Shown here piece by piece: positions 7,249 to 14,879 of a stretch of 21,417 nt of DNA. The DNA is from a virus, in the IMG/VR virus record IMGVR_UViG_3300027881_000101, positions 1 to 21,417 of that record, one strand, 5' to 3'. The notes under the pieces were generated by a model, which saw only the letters and a list, made by a program, of their open reading frames with translations, did no database searches and was not told the DNA's origin. The translations under genes and the position numbers were made by a program. Position 1 is the stretch's first letter. Each line of letters begins with the position of its first letter.

Positions 7249-7722
7249 ATGGCCGGGATTTACGAGTTCTTCGAGGGGTTGAGTGACACGCAGTGGGACG
7301 GGATCGTGCGGGTGATGCAGGATCTTCAAGACAGCGCGTCTGGAGAGAGGATCGAGAGCCTCCGGGCCTTCCTTGCTTCCCTTACGAGGGAGATCGACAA
7401 CATCAACCGAAGGCGAGATGCCATCGGGCAGAAGATCGAGAACATTGACGTTCTACTGAGGACGCTCGACGAGTACGTCCGGAAGCACAAAGACAACGTG
7501 GAGACGGTTCTCTTCCGGTCGGTCCTGCTCCTTTGGAAAAGCCAGCTTCGATCAGAGGTCGCCTCTTTGCGTCCTTCCGAGAAGCTGGATAAAAAGTACG
7601 ATACAGAGAGGAAACGGGAGCTTCTGGTGCAGGTCGCCTCTCTTGTTTCTTCGATCAGTTCCAAGATGAAAGACGCCCAGGCCGAGAGGTCGGACGTCCA
7701 GGTTGAGGCCAAGAGGACGTGA
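7249..7722 (+). CDS. Coiled-coil protein downstream of PAAR (paralogue B)
   Basis: A 157-residue, charged, helical protein with no hydrophobic segment and no cysteine. Residues 40-80 and 95-150 look like coiled coil. RRDAIGQKI followed by IDVLLRTL (55-73) lines up with residues 60-78 of the 173-residue protein at 6517 (9 of 19 identical). Further on, FRSVLLLWKSQL (89-100) lines up with FRGMLVQKKAAL (87-98) after an offset of seven residues, one heptad. ATG follows GGGAGG by six bases. Its stop overlaps the GTG start of the gp25-like gene (GTGA), suggesting coupled translation. Position between PAAR and wedge genes suggests a baseplate assembly role; I know no family. Confidence 0.7.
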   Translation: MAGIYEFFEGLSDTQWDGIVRVMQDLQDSASGERIESLRAFLASLTREIDNINRRRDAIGQKIENIDVLLRTLDEYVRKHKDNVETVLFRSVLLLWKSQLRSEVASLRPSEKLDKKYDTERKRELLVQVASLVSSISSKMKDAQAERSDVQVEAKRT

Positions 7723-8159
7723 ACAGAAACGACATCATCGGGCGAGGATGGGCCTTCCCCTTCAGGTTCACGAAGGTAGGGAGGACCGGCAAGCTGGTGG
7801 GAGTCTCCGACGCCTCCTCGCTTGAAAAGATCGCTATGTCCATCCGGCAGATTTTGGGAACAAAAAGGGGAAGCCGGGTGATAGATCGTGACTTCGGGAC
7901 TGACCTCAAGGAGATCCTCTTCGATCCCATCGATGAAGTTTCCGTGGCGAGGGTCCGCTTCACAATTATGGATGCGCTTCAAACCTGGGAAAGGCGTGTT
8001 GATATTTTGGATGTGGATGTGAGCATTGATCGCGTCAAGGAAGGGATCATCGACGTGGAGATTTTTTACAAAGTGATTTCTACCCAGCTCGAAGGGAACC
8101 TGGTCTACCCTCTCTATGTTACTGATGAAATGCAGGTGGTGGGCCAGCTGAACGTGTAG
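7719..8159 (+). CDS. Baseplate wedge protein, gp25/gpW-like
   Basis: A 146-residue protein of the T4 gp25/P2 gpW family, which clamps the wedge ring and starts sheath assembly. Family features: SLEKIAMSIRQILGTKRGSR, then VIDRDFGTDLKEILFDP, then RVRFTIMDALQTWERRVDI and the strand LDVDVSI. The K/R-G-S-R-x-x-D-x-x-F-G core is typical. Such proteins are often mislabelled lysozyme; I see no sign of enzyme activity. The start is GTG, overlapping the previous stop by four bases. The J-like wedge partner follows 10 bases downstream, the usual order. Confidence 0.9.
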   Translation: MNRNDIIGRGWAFPFRFTKVGRTGKLVGVSDASSLEKIAMSIRQILGTKRGSRVIDRDFGTDLKEILFDPIDEVSVARVRFTIMDALQTWERRVDILDVDVSIDRVKEGIIDVEIFYKVISTQLEGNLVYPLYVTDEMQVVGQLNV

Positions 8160-8169
8160 GAGGAGAACC

Positions 8170-9945
8170 TTGGTAACCTATTCAATTTCAAAGGTGAGCA
8201 ACAGGATCCCGCCGATCGACTACACGAGTCGGGACTTCGAGGCTATCGCTCAGGATATGGTCCGGGCCATCCCCTTCATAGCTCCTGAGTGGACGGACCA
8301 CAACCTCTCGGACTTCGGCATCGTCCTCCAGCGTCTCTTGGCCATGGTTGCGGACACGCTCCACTTCTACATCGATCGCAACGCCAACGAGGCTTTCCTT
8401 CCGACGGCCATCACGCGGAGGAGCGTCATCAACCTCCTCCAACTCATCAATTTCCAGCTTAACAGCGCTGCTCCCGCGTCGGTGGATGTCCTCTTTTCCC
8501 TTCAGGATCCGCTTACCGGAGACCTTCTGATTCCTGCCGGGACAGAGCTTCAGACTTCCTCGGATGCGACCGATGGCCCTATCTACTTCGAGACCTCGCA
8601 GGACGCGATCATCCCGGCGGCAACCTTGGAGGTTTCGGCTCCCGCTGTAGAGGGCCGTACGGTCAGCGAGACCATCGGAGTCAGCATTGGGGTGCCGAGA
8701 CAGCAGTTCGATCTCACCCAATCACCCGTGATTGATGGGAGTATCGAGAACTATATCGACGAGGGGGCGGGGCCCGCGCTGTGGAGCGAGGTGGAATCCT
8801 TCGCTTACTCCGGTCCGGATGACAAGGTGTTCACCACCATTCGGGACGAGGAGGACAAGGTCACGTGCCTCTTCGGGGATAACGCCCAGGGGAAGATTCC
8901 CGACAACGGATCCGAGATCGATTCGGAGTACCGGATCGGTGGCGGGGAGGTGGGCAACGTCCCGGAGAACACGATCAAGGTGATCAACGACACCTTAACT
9001 TTCAATGGTGTGGGCGTGAACCTGGCAGTGACGAATCCTCTCGCGGCAAGCGGGGGCGAGGATGCCATGACCATCGAAGAGGCCAAGGTGCTCGGGCCGC
9101 AGAGCCTGTTGGCTCTGAACAGGGCCGTGACGCCGTTGGACTTCAAGACGCTGGCCGAAGCCTTCCCTGGAATCGCGAAGGCGAACGTGGAGGTGGGGTC
9201 GGTTCCCCAGGATGTGACCACGGGGTGCTGCTGCCTCGTGAGGCTCACCATCGCCCCGACAGGTGGAGGTACGCCCTCCACCCAATTGAAGGCCGATCTT
9301 CTGGAGTACCTCAATGCGAGGAAGATGATCGGGACCTGTATAGAGATCGTGGATCCGACGTACGGTCCCGTGGACGGTGTCGGCACGATTCACATGGGGT
9401 CGAATTTCTCCATGGAGCAGGGAGCCCTCGACGTCGAGGACTCGCTCAACGCCTTCTTCGATCTGGGGAGTGAGTACGTCGACTTCGGGCAGCCGATCTA
9501 TCTGTCCGACTTCTATCACATGATCGAGTCCATCCCCGGGGTGGATCACGTGGACCTGACGAAGTTGACCCGGAGGCCGGTGCCGAATTGCGGGCCGTGG
9601 TCCGGGGATTGTGAGATCACCGGATTCGGGATAGGTGATACCTCCAAGAACGAGCAATGGACCGTCACGATGCTTTCGGCCACGGATTTCTCCGTCGTCG
9701 GGAGTGTCAGCGGGATTCAGTCCAACGGGACCGTCAACTCGACGTACACGACCGATGGCGGCGAGCTTTCTTTCACGGTGTCATGCTCTGGACCGACACC
9801 GCCTTCTCCCGGAGACAAGTGCAAGTTCGAGACGAGCCCCAAGATCGACAACGTGCCTATGGGGCCGGTTGAGATTCCTACCAAGGGTGACTTCGTGTTC
9901 GCGTTCGTGGGTGGAGCGAAGCCGCAGAGAGTGTGCCCCGTATGA
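8170..9945 (+). CDS. Baseplate wedge protein, gpJ/gp6-like
   Basis: A 591-residue Baseplate_J family protein, the wedge that forms the baseplate ring with gp25 and gpI-like proteins. Matching features: IDYTSRDFEAIAQDM and WTDHNLSDFGIVLQRLLAMV near the N-terminus; LLIPAGTEL (119-127); FGDNAQGKIP (235-244); YRIGGGEVGNV (254-264); RAVTPLDFKTLA (318-329); and YLSDFYHMIESIPGVDHV (444-461). The start is TTG directly after the very strong AGGAGGAGAA. About 120 residues after position 470 do not belong to the core I know. They contain five of the ten cysteines and a beta-rich stretch (QWTVTMLSATDFSVVGSVSG), probably an extra appendage domain. The internal CCC run at residues 353-355 is unusual. Confidence 0.92.
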   Translation: MVTYSISKVSNRIPPIDYTSRDFEAIAQDMVRAIPFIAPEWTDHNLSDFGIVLQRLLAMVADTLHFYIDRNANEAFLPTAITRRSVINLLQLINFQLNSAAPASVDVLFSLQDPLTGDLLIPAGTELQTSSDATDGPIYFETSQDAIIPAATLEVSAPAVEGRTVSETIGVSIGVPRQQFDLTQSPVIDGSIENYIDEGAGPALWSEVESFAYSGPDDKVFTTIRDEEDKVTCLFGDNAQGKIPDNGSEIDSEYRIGGGEVGNVPENTIKVINDTLTFNGVGVNLAVTNPLAASGGEDAMTIEEAKVLGPQSLLALNRAVTPLDFKTLAEAFPGIAKANVEVGSVPQDVTTGCCCLVRLTIAPTGGGTPSTQLKADLLEYLNARKMIGTCIEIVDPTYGPVDGVGTIHMGSNFSMEQGALDVEDSLNAFFDLGSEYVDFGQPIYLSDFYHMIESIPGVDHVDLTKLTRRPVPNCGPWSGDCEITGFGIGDTSKNEQWTVTMLSATDFSVVGSVSGIQSNGTVNSTYTTDGGELSFTVSCSGPTPPSPGDKCKFETSPKIDNVPMGPVEIPTKGDFVFAFVGGAKPQRVCPV

Positions 9946-10160
9946 GTGACAGCGCGAGACGCAAATGCGTGAAGGAGCAGATGGGCTGGCGGTTGAACAT
10001 GGTCGAGACCAACGCCAGAGCCATCGCCAGTCATTTCGACATCTTCAAGATCGAGGGTGAGGAGGCCGCGAATCTCCGAAAGGGGCTTGATAAGATCGTC
10101 GAGACGGTGAGAGCAAGATACAAGGAAGCCGTCAAGGGCGGCGAGCAAGCAGGAGACTAA
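9942..10160 (+). CDS. Small helical protein after gpJ
   Basis: A 72-residue, charged, helical protein (SARRKCVKEQMGWRLNMVET, then LRKGLDKIVETVRARYKEAV) with one cysteine. ATG 9942 overlaps the J-like stop as ATGA and no good ribosome site is visible, so translation is probably coupled to the J-like gene. A GTG nine bases upstream is possible. It sits between the J-like wedge gene and the tailspike gene. It could be a small connector or chaperone; no family recognised. Confidence 0.6.
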   Translation: MSDSARRKCVKEQMGWRLNMVETNARAIASHFDIFKIEGEEAANLRKGLDKIVETVRARYKEAVKGGEQAGD

Positions 10161-10162
10161 TA

Positions 10163-11773
10163 ATGGCGTTCCAATACCCATATCCCAAGAATCTCGCGAT
10201 CGACTTCGACACCGATTGGGTGTCCTCTATGTGGGACCAGTCGGAGAATCAGCACGAGGCGGTGGCGCAACTGGTTCACAACATGAAGGCGCAGGTGACC
10301 GTATTCATAGATCCGAGCGGTGATGGGGATTACGAAACGATCCAGGAGGCCTTCGACGACGGTAAATCCTTCCTCGTTCTCAAACCGGGAGTGGATCACG
10401 TGGGGGATGTGACTCCGCCGCAGACGAGGTCTTACTACATTGCGCCCTTTGGGGACCAGTCGCTCATCGGGTCCGATTGGAACTGGTGGACGGGGTGGCC
10501 CGGTGCCGACTATCGGGAGTCCACGAAGATCACGGGGAACATCCTTCTCCCGAGCGCACAGATCGAACCCCTGCGTCGGTCCTTCGTCCTTTCCAACGTG
10601 GACATCCGGGGCGACTTCCGTGGGCAGGACAACTGGAACGCTCGCTTCTTCAAGTGTGGCCTTTCCGGTGAGATGTGGCAGGACAACGACGTTACGGCCA
10701 CCTTGGACGGGAAGGGATGCCAGTTCACGTTTGACAAGTGCTTCTCGGTTGTGAATCCGGCGACGAGCGATACCGTGCGATGGAGGCAAACCGGTGTCTA
10801 CCTCGACATGGGTATGGGGGCGAACATTTACATGAGGGGGTGCGACTTCTCTTGGTTTGGGAATCACCTCGTCATGATGACGAAGCCCGTGTTCGAGCTT
10901 GCCGTCGACGACTCCTATCTGGATGTCCGGGACACCAAATTCTTCTTTTGGCTCCCCAATCCTTCACCTGACACGCTGAAGTTCATCGAAGTGCCATACC
11001 CGATCGACAATCCGCAGATTGGGATGTTCTTCAAGAACGTCCTTGTTGAGTTCAATGTTGGTCCGGTCGGAGGTGTCCACCTTCTTGATGGGAGTGGTGG
11101 CGAGCAGATCATCGGGAGTAACTTCCAGGTCAATTATGAGAATGTCCTTCCTCCCTTCCGGCTGGAAGGTGGGGGTTTTACCTCTTACGACCATAAGGGG
11201 ATCGACTTCTTCGGAGGTCCGATCTATCCGCCAAATACGACGGGCTCCGCCATCTACCCGGTGTTCAGTGATATGGACTATGCGGGAGGGACCGGATGGC
11301 TCAACGTTCCGGGAGAGGGCAACGATCTCAGCAGGACGTCTTATCCCGCTGGCCGTTGGACCATCCAGAGCGCCATGGGTGGAGTTCATCTGGTAATGGG
11401 AAACCTCTTCTGCGCCCCCGTTGCCGTCAACTTCGGGGCTGGAGGTGCGACGTTCCCTCTTGGACAGGTTCTCGGGGATGACGACATCCTCGTGGGTCTC
11501 GCCTTGAGGCCTTCCGACCCTGTCACGTATTCAGCAGGGGTGGTCAATGTCGGGATCGGGATACCTCTTGATGTCGATAAACATTTGCTGACCCCGATGT
11601 TGTTCGCTACGAGCGAGCATGTGGAGACCCTCTTTGACCATAACCTTCTTGGGGCCGTCGACGATTTCTGGATCTCCACCTGTGACGCTGTTGGGGCCCC
11701 TATCGGTCAGTTCGACGGCGGCGAGATGATGGTTCTTATCTTCTTCCTCAGGCGTGTTGGGATGTACTTGTAA
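10163..11773 (+). CDS. Tailspike/appendage with beta-helix start motif
   Basis: A 536-residue protein. Residues 50-76 read DPSGDGDYETIQEAFDDG followed by SFLVLKPG, the classic opening of pectin-lyase-like right-handed beta helices (D-x-S-G-D-G-D-Y-x-T-I-Q-x-A). Repeated short beta segments follow up to about residue 350 (VLSNVDIRGDF, CQFTFDKCFS, NIYMRGCDFSWFG, SYLDVRDTKFFF), as expected for helix rungs. The last ~170 residues look like a separate beta-rich domain (VGLALRPSDPVTYSAGVVN). Such spikes bind and sometimes cleave surface polysaccharide; I cannot point to catalytic residues. The first ~45 residues probably attach to the baseplate. ATG follows AGGAGA. Location between the J-like and gpI-like genes is consistent with a baseplate-bound spike. 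Confidence 0.72.
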   Translation: MAFQYPYPKNLAIDFDTDWVSSMWDQSENQHEAVAQLVHNMKAQVTVFIDPSGDGDYETIQEAFDDGKSFLVLKPGVDHVGDVTPPQTRSYYIAPFGDQSLIGSDWNWWTGWPGADYRESTKITGNILLPSAQIEPLRRSFVLSNVDIRGDFRGQDNWNARFFKCGLSGEMWQDNDVTATLDGKGCQFTFDKCFSVVNPATSDTVRWRQTGVYLDMGMGANIYMRGCDFSWFGNHLVMMTKPVFELAVDDSYLDVRDTKFFFWLPNPSPDTLKFIEVPYPIDNPQIGMFFKNVLVEFNVGPVGGVHLLDGSGGEQIIGSNFQVNYENVLPPFRLEGGGFTSYDHKGIDFFGGPIYPPNTTGSAIYPVFSDMDYAGGTGWLNVPGEGNDLSRTSYPAGRWTIQSAMGGVHLVMGNLFCAPVAVNFGAGGATFPLGQVLGDDDILVGLALRPSDPVTYSAGVVNVGIGIPLDVDKHLLTPMLFATSEHVETLFDHNLLGAVDDFWISTCDAVGAPIGQFDGGEMMVLIFFLRRVGMYL

Positions 11774-12063
11774 TGCCTACACTCAACCAATCAAAGGTAG
11801 TGCCCGAAAACAACGTGAACATGCGTAGGGCGATGACCCCGGAAGAGGTGTCCGCCCTCGACGTAGCAATCGCTGCTGACGGTCAAGACCTGATCGACTT
11901 CCTCAATACCCTGCATGATACTGCGAGGTCTGAGCTTGCGGCGAAGCGTGCGGAGAGGTCCCGTGAAAGGGATCCTGCTGCGAGGAAGGTTCTCCACGAG
12001 GAGGCCCGTGCTATCATCCGCAAAAGGGTAGGAGCGCAGGCGTTCCTCAAGGCGATGGAATAG
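11773..12063 (+). CDS. Small helical protein after tailspike
   Basis: A 96-residue helical protein: a mobile N-terminus, MTPEEVSALDVAIAADGQDL, then a very basic/acidic helix (ARSELAAKRAERSRERDPAA) ending RVGAQAFLKAME. The ATG uses the last base of the upstream stop codon (TAATG), so translation is probably coupled to the spike. No family recognised. Size and place directly after a spike gene fit a dedicated spike chaperone, but that is inference. Confidence 0.6.
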   Translation: MPTLNQSKVVPENNVNMRRAMTPEEVSALDVAIAADGQDLIDFLNTLHDTARSELAAKRAERSRERDPAARKVLHEEARAIIRKRVGAQAFLKAME

Positions 12064-12066
12064 AAA

Positions 12067-13329
12067 ATGGCGAAGTTCGGCGAGTGCAAGTTCGGGACAT
12101 TCAAGTTCGGCGTTGGGACAGCCTGTTCCAGCGCCTTCTTGAGTATCATCGACGACCCGCGTCTTGTGACAGAGGCGACGGGGAGGAGGGGACTTGAAGG
12201 GCCTCAGATCGTCATCGAGTGGGGTGCCCCTGAGGAACCTCCGCTCGGTGGGCTCGTAAGGGTCGTAAGGAAGCTCTACGAGTTTGCAACGGAGTTTGAT
12301 GATCCGGCTGCCCTCATCGTGTACGAGGGAGATGTTGGCGGCGGCTATGTGGCCGACCTCGAAGTCGAAGGATGCGTCTGCTACTACTACACGATCTTCA
12401 CCTTCGATCCCTTAACGGGCAGATGGGTCTACTCTGTAGGAACCCAGATTTCCGTATTGGCCATCACGACAGGGTACTTCACGAACCGGCTCATGGAGCT
12501 TCTCCCCGAGCTTTATCTCGTCGGCGACAAGATGCTGGAGGCCGCGAACAAAGACGGTGTGATTCCTCTTTTTCCGACGTTCGACACTGAGAGCAAGGAA
12601 TGGTTCAACATTCATGAGAACCCGGAGGATCCGGAACAGGTCGCCGGGGTGCTCATGGGGGAAGAGAAGGCGAGGGGTCCTCTCAGCCGGTACCTCAAGA
12701 CTCTGTCGATCGATCTGGATATTTCCAAAGGGCTGATCGATTGCATGCCTACCCTCTGGGATGTGGATACATCGTGCTGTGACTCTCTTCCGGCGCTTGG
12801 GGCTCTGGTTGGCCTTGATGTGAACCGGGAGTTCCCCTGCACGAAGCAGCGGGAGGAGATCCGGCAGCAGGCCGCCATCCTCAAGATCAAAGGAACCCTT
12901 CAGGCCATCGAGGCCCGGGCGAGGCTCATCTCGGGACTGCGGGTAAATGTCCATGAGTGGTGTGGGAACATCCTGATCGCGAACCGGCTGGACCGGACGA
13001 GCGTGTACATCCCAAACCCCAACTTGGCCCTCAAGTACAGGCGGTGCGGGGACGATACGGATTTCACCCCTGGGCAGGAGATCACGTTTCAGTCCTTCAC
13101 AGTGTGTTTTGATCTGGATTGCGATGACTGCCTCTCGGAGCAGGTCGTGGAGAAACTTCAGCGGGTCATGCCTCCCGAGTGGCCGGTTTGCCGAAGCGGG
13201 TATTTCTTCTTCGAGGGATGCGTGTTTACGGACATCGTCCCTGCGCCGTGGGACTCGTGGTGGGACGTAATTGAGACGGGTGGCAACAGGATCAACGTTG
13301 CGAGGATCAACCTCGGCAGAATCGGATGA
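12067..13329 (+). CDS. Tail protein gpI-like with N-terminal Fn3-like domain
   Basis: A 420-residue protein. The gpI core (P2 gpI family, linking wedges to fibres) spans about 140-290: TNRLMELLPELYL, then LPALGALVGLDVNREF, then EEIRQQAAILKIKGTLQAI and EARARLISGLRV. Before it, residues ~46-130 form a beta-rich segment resembling a fibronectin type III fold (PQIVIEWGAPEE, VRVVRKL, IVYEG, YYYTIFTFDP), an arrangement I know from other phage gpI-like proteins. The N-terminus repeats K-F-G three times (KFGECKFGTFKFG). The protein has 15 cysteines in 420 residues, remarkably many, with VCFDLDCDDC near the C-terminus. ATG is three bases after the previous stop with only a weak ribosome site. Confidence 0.85.
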   Translation: MAKFGECKFGTFKFGVGTACSSAFLSIIDDPRLVTEATGRRGLEGPQIVIEWGAPEEPPLGGLVRVVRKLYEFATEFDDPAALIVYEGDVGGGYVADLEVEGCVCYYYTIFTFDPLTGRWVYSVGTQISVLAITTGYFTNRLMELLPELYLVGDKMLEAANKDGVIPLFPTFDTESKEWFNIHENPEDPEQVAGVLMGEEKARGPLSRYLKTLSIDLDISKGLIDCMPTLWDVDTSCCDSLPALGALVGLDVNREFPCTKQREEIRQQAAILKIKGTLQAIEARARLISGLRVNVHEWCGNILIANRLDRTSVYIPNPNLALKYRRCGDDTDFTPGQEITFQSFTVCFDLDCDDCLSEQVVEKLQRVMPPEWPVCRSGYFFFEGCVFTDIVPAPWDSWWDVIETGGNRINVARINLGRIG

Positions 13330-13337
13330 GGTGAAAC

Positions 13338-14387
13338 ATGGCGGGATACAACAATACATGGGACGAATGGGCAAACCTCCACCTGCTTCTCGATGAGCGA
13401 GTTTCCGGATTCCTACGACGGATCATGAATTTCGTCATGGACGGATACCAACTCACGGATCCCACGATCGGGTTGGTTGTTGAGGTGGGCCAATTCGGGC
13501 TGAACTTCGCCTACGTCAACGGCTATGAGCTGAAGCAGACGAATTCATCTTTCCAGCCTCTCGTGGACGCCACGACGAATTACGTCTATCTCTCGTTCAC
13601 CAAGACGGTGGATCCGGGCGGGGGCTACCAAGCCATCACTCTCGGGTACGTCGTGAACCAGACCGGGATCCCACCTGTGGACTCGATCAAGCTCGGGGAA
13701 GTGGACACAGCGGCGGGAATCATCACGACCATCCGGAACGAGAACAACAAGTTCCACCTCCATTCGTCCCAGATGGACGACGATATCGATGGCAACCTCA
13801 ACTCCATCAACCGTCTCGTCATCCAGGCAGGCGCGGCCTACCCGACCATCCCAGCACCCATAGCAGGGGAGCTTTTCTTCCGGACGGACCTGCTTCAGCT
13901 CTACGTGTTCGATGGGGGCATCTGGCAGCCATTGACTCCGGGTGCGCCTCCTGGATCCCTCATCTTCACGGCGGATCCGGGCGGCCCTCCTATCTCTCCG
14001 GGTGAGATGGTCTACGTCGGACCGAATCCTCCAGCGTTTCCGCTCACGGTCACGCAAGCGATCGCCACGGCCATGGCGACGGCGGAGGTCGTCGGGGCCT
14101 CTCTTGGCCCGGTTCCTCCCGGAGCCCCTGGTCCCTTCGGTACTTACCACGGGAACGCCGTCACCGCCTTCTATGAGCTGGTGGCTCCTCCTGCCATCCC
14201 CGCCGTTCCAGGCGCGAAGGTGTGGCTCTCCAAGTTTACGCCGGGAGCCATTACCACCCTTGCTCCCCCTAACCCTACTGCCCGCAAGGTGCTTGGTGTG
14301 ATCACCGACAACTCGGTGTTCGCGTGGCCTGGAAATCCATATCTCACGATTCTCTGGGCCCCTGAGCCTACGATCTGGGTTCCTTGA
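13338..14387 (+). CDS. Tail fibre/adhesin with GELFFRTD motif
   Basis: A 349-residue fibre-like protein. The N-terminal ~150 residues are beta-rich with NYVYLSFTKT and IKLGEVDTAAG, a pattern of phage fibre proteins. Residues 177-196 (GELFFRTD...LYVFDGGIW) are a short fold common in fibres; a similar motif occurs in the protein at 18567. Residues ~222-330 carry a second domain, with MVYVG and PGAKVWLSKFTPGAIT, that recurs in the next gene. Good ribosome site GAGGTGA before ATG. It directly follows the gpI-like gene, the usual place of fibre genes. The receptor is unknown. Confidence 0.72.
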   Translation: MAGYNNTWDEWANLHLLLDERVSGFLRRIMNFVMDGYQLTDPTIGLVVEVGQFGLNFAYVNGYELKQTNSSFQPLVDATTNYVYLSFTKTVDPGGGYQAITLGYVVNQTGIPPVDSIKLGEVDTAAGIITTIRNENNKFHLHSSQMDDDIDGNLNSINRLVIQAGAAYPTIPAPIAGELFFRTDLLQLYVFDGGIWQPLTPGAPPGSLIFTADPGGPPISPGEMVYVGPNPPAFPLTVTQAIATAMATAEVVGASLGPVPPGAPGPFGTYHGNAVTAFYELVAPPAIPAVPGAKVWLSKFTPGAITTLAPPNPTARKVLGVITDNSVFAWPGNPYLTILWAPEPTIWVP

Positions 14388-14416
14388 TAGACCGAAAATG
14401 GAGCCGATGTTATACT
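14384..14416 (+). promoter_or_regulatory. Likely extended -10 promoter for adhesin genes
   Basis: TGTTATACT at 14408-14416 is an extended -10 element (TGn plus TATACT, one base off consensus). TTGATA at 14384-14389 resembles a -35 box and overlaps the upstream stop codon. The spacing of 21 bases is too long for a standard pair, so the extended -10 would have to carry it. It lies in one of the few intergenic gaps, 21 bases before the ATG of the next gene, in locally AT-rich DNA. Confidence 0.5.
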
Positions 14417-14436
14417 TGGGAAATTAAGGATCCAAC

Positions 14437-14868
14437 ATGTCTTATCCCGCGAGAGTTATCGCCATCACAGAAAGCGGGGAGCTTGAGGCGCTCTCGGAGG
14501 ACCAGCTCGCCCAAGCGCTGGATCTCAAACTGATTCTGGGACCATCTCTACCTGTTTTGCGCGATGCGGTTTACATTTCTGGTGCCGGGACGGTTGATCA
14601 GGCTGCGGCTACGACCCTCACAACCCCTTGTATCGGCTTCGTATCAACCATTCTTGGTGGAGGCGAGGTCCTGGTGAGGATGAGAGGGATTCTTACTGGT
14701 TTCGTAGGCCTCATTCCGGGTAAGATTTACTACGTTGACGATCTCACTCCGGGGGGAATCACGGTTACACCTCCGAGTGATCCTGGTACAACGATTCAGG
14801 AAATAGGGACGGCGCTTTCGGCGACAAATCTATTTGTATTTCCAGATCCAGATTACACTCAAAATTAG
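14437..14868 (+). CDS. Small fibre-associated protein
   Basis: A 143-residue protein. After a short helical start (SEDQLAQALDLKLILG), residues 40-131 form a beta domain with DAVYISGAG, GEVLVRMRGILTGF and PGKIYYVDDLTPGGIT. The last segment aligns with PGAKVWLSKFTPGAIT of the preceding protein (7 of 16 identical), so both carry related domains. The same type of domain often occurs as a capping module in phage fibres. ATG follows AAGGA by six bases, behind a likely promoter. Its stop overlaps the strong ribosome site of the long fibre gene. Base composition is lower in GC than the long fibre gene (27 of 60 in 14521-14580). Confidence 0.65.
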   Translation: MSYPARVIAITESGELEALSEDQLAQALDLKLILGPSLPVLRDAVYISGAGTVDQAAATTLTTPCIGFVSTILGGGEVLVRMRGILTGFVGLIPGKIYYVDDLTPGGITVTPPSDPGTTIQEIGTALSATNLFVFPDPDYTQN

Positions 14869-14879
14869 GAGGGTGACTT

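Noticed and set aside
7719-8159. Lysozyme activity for the gp25-like protein
   Set aside because: This is a long-standing label for the family; the sequence matches a structural wedge protein.
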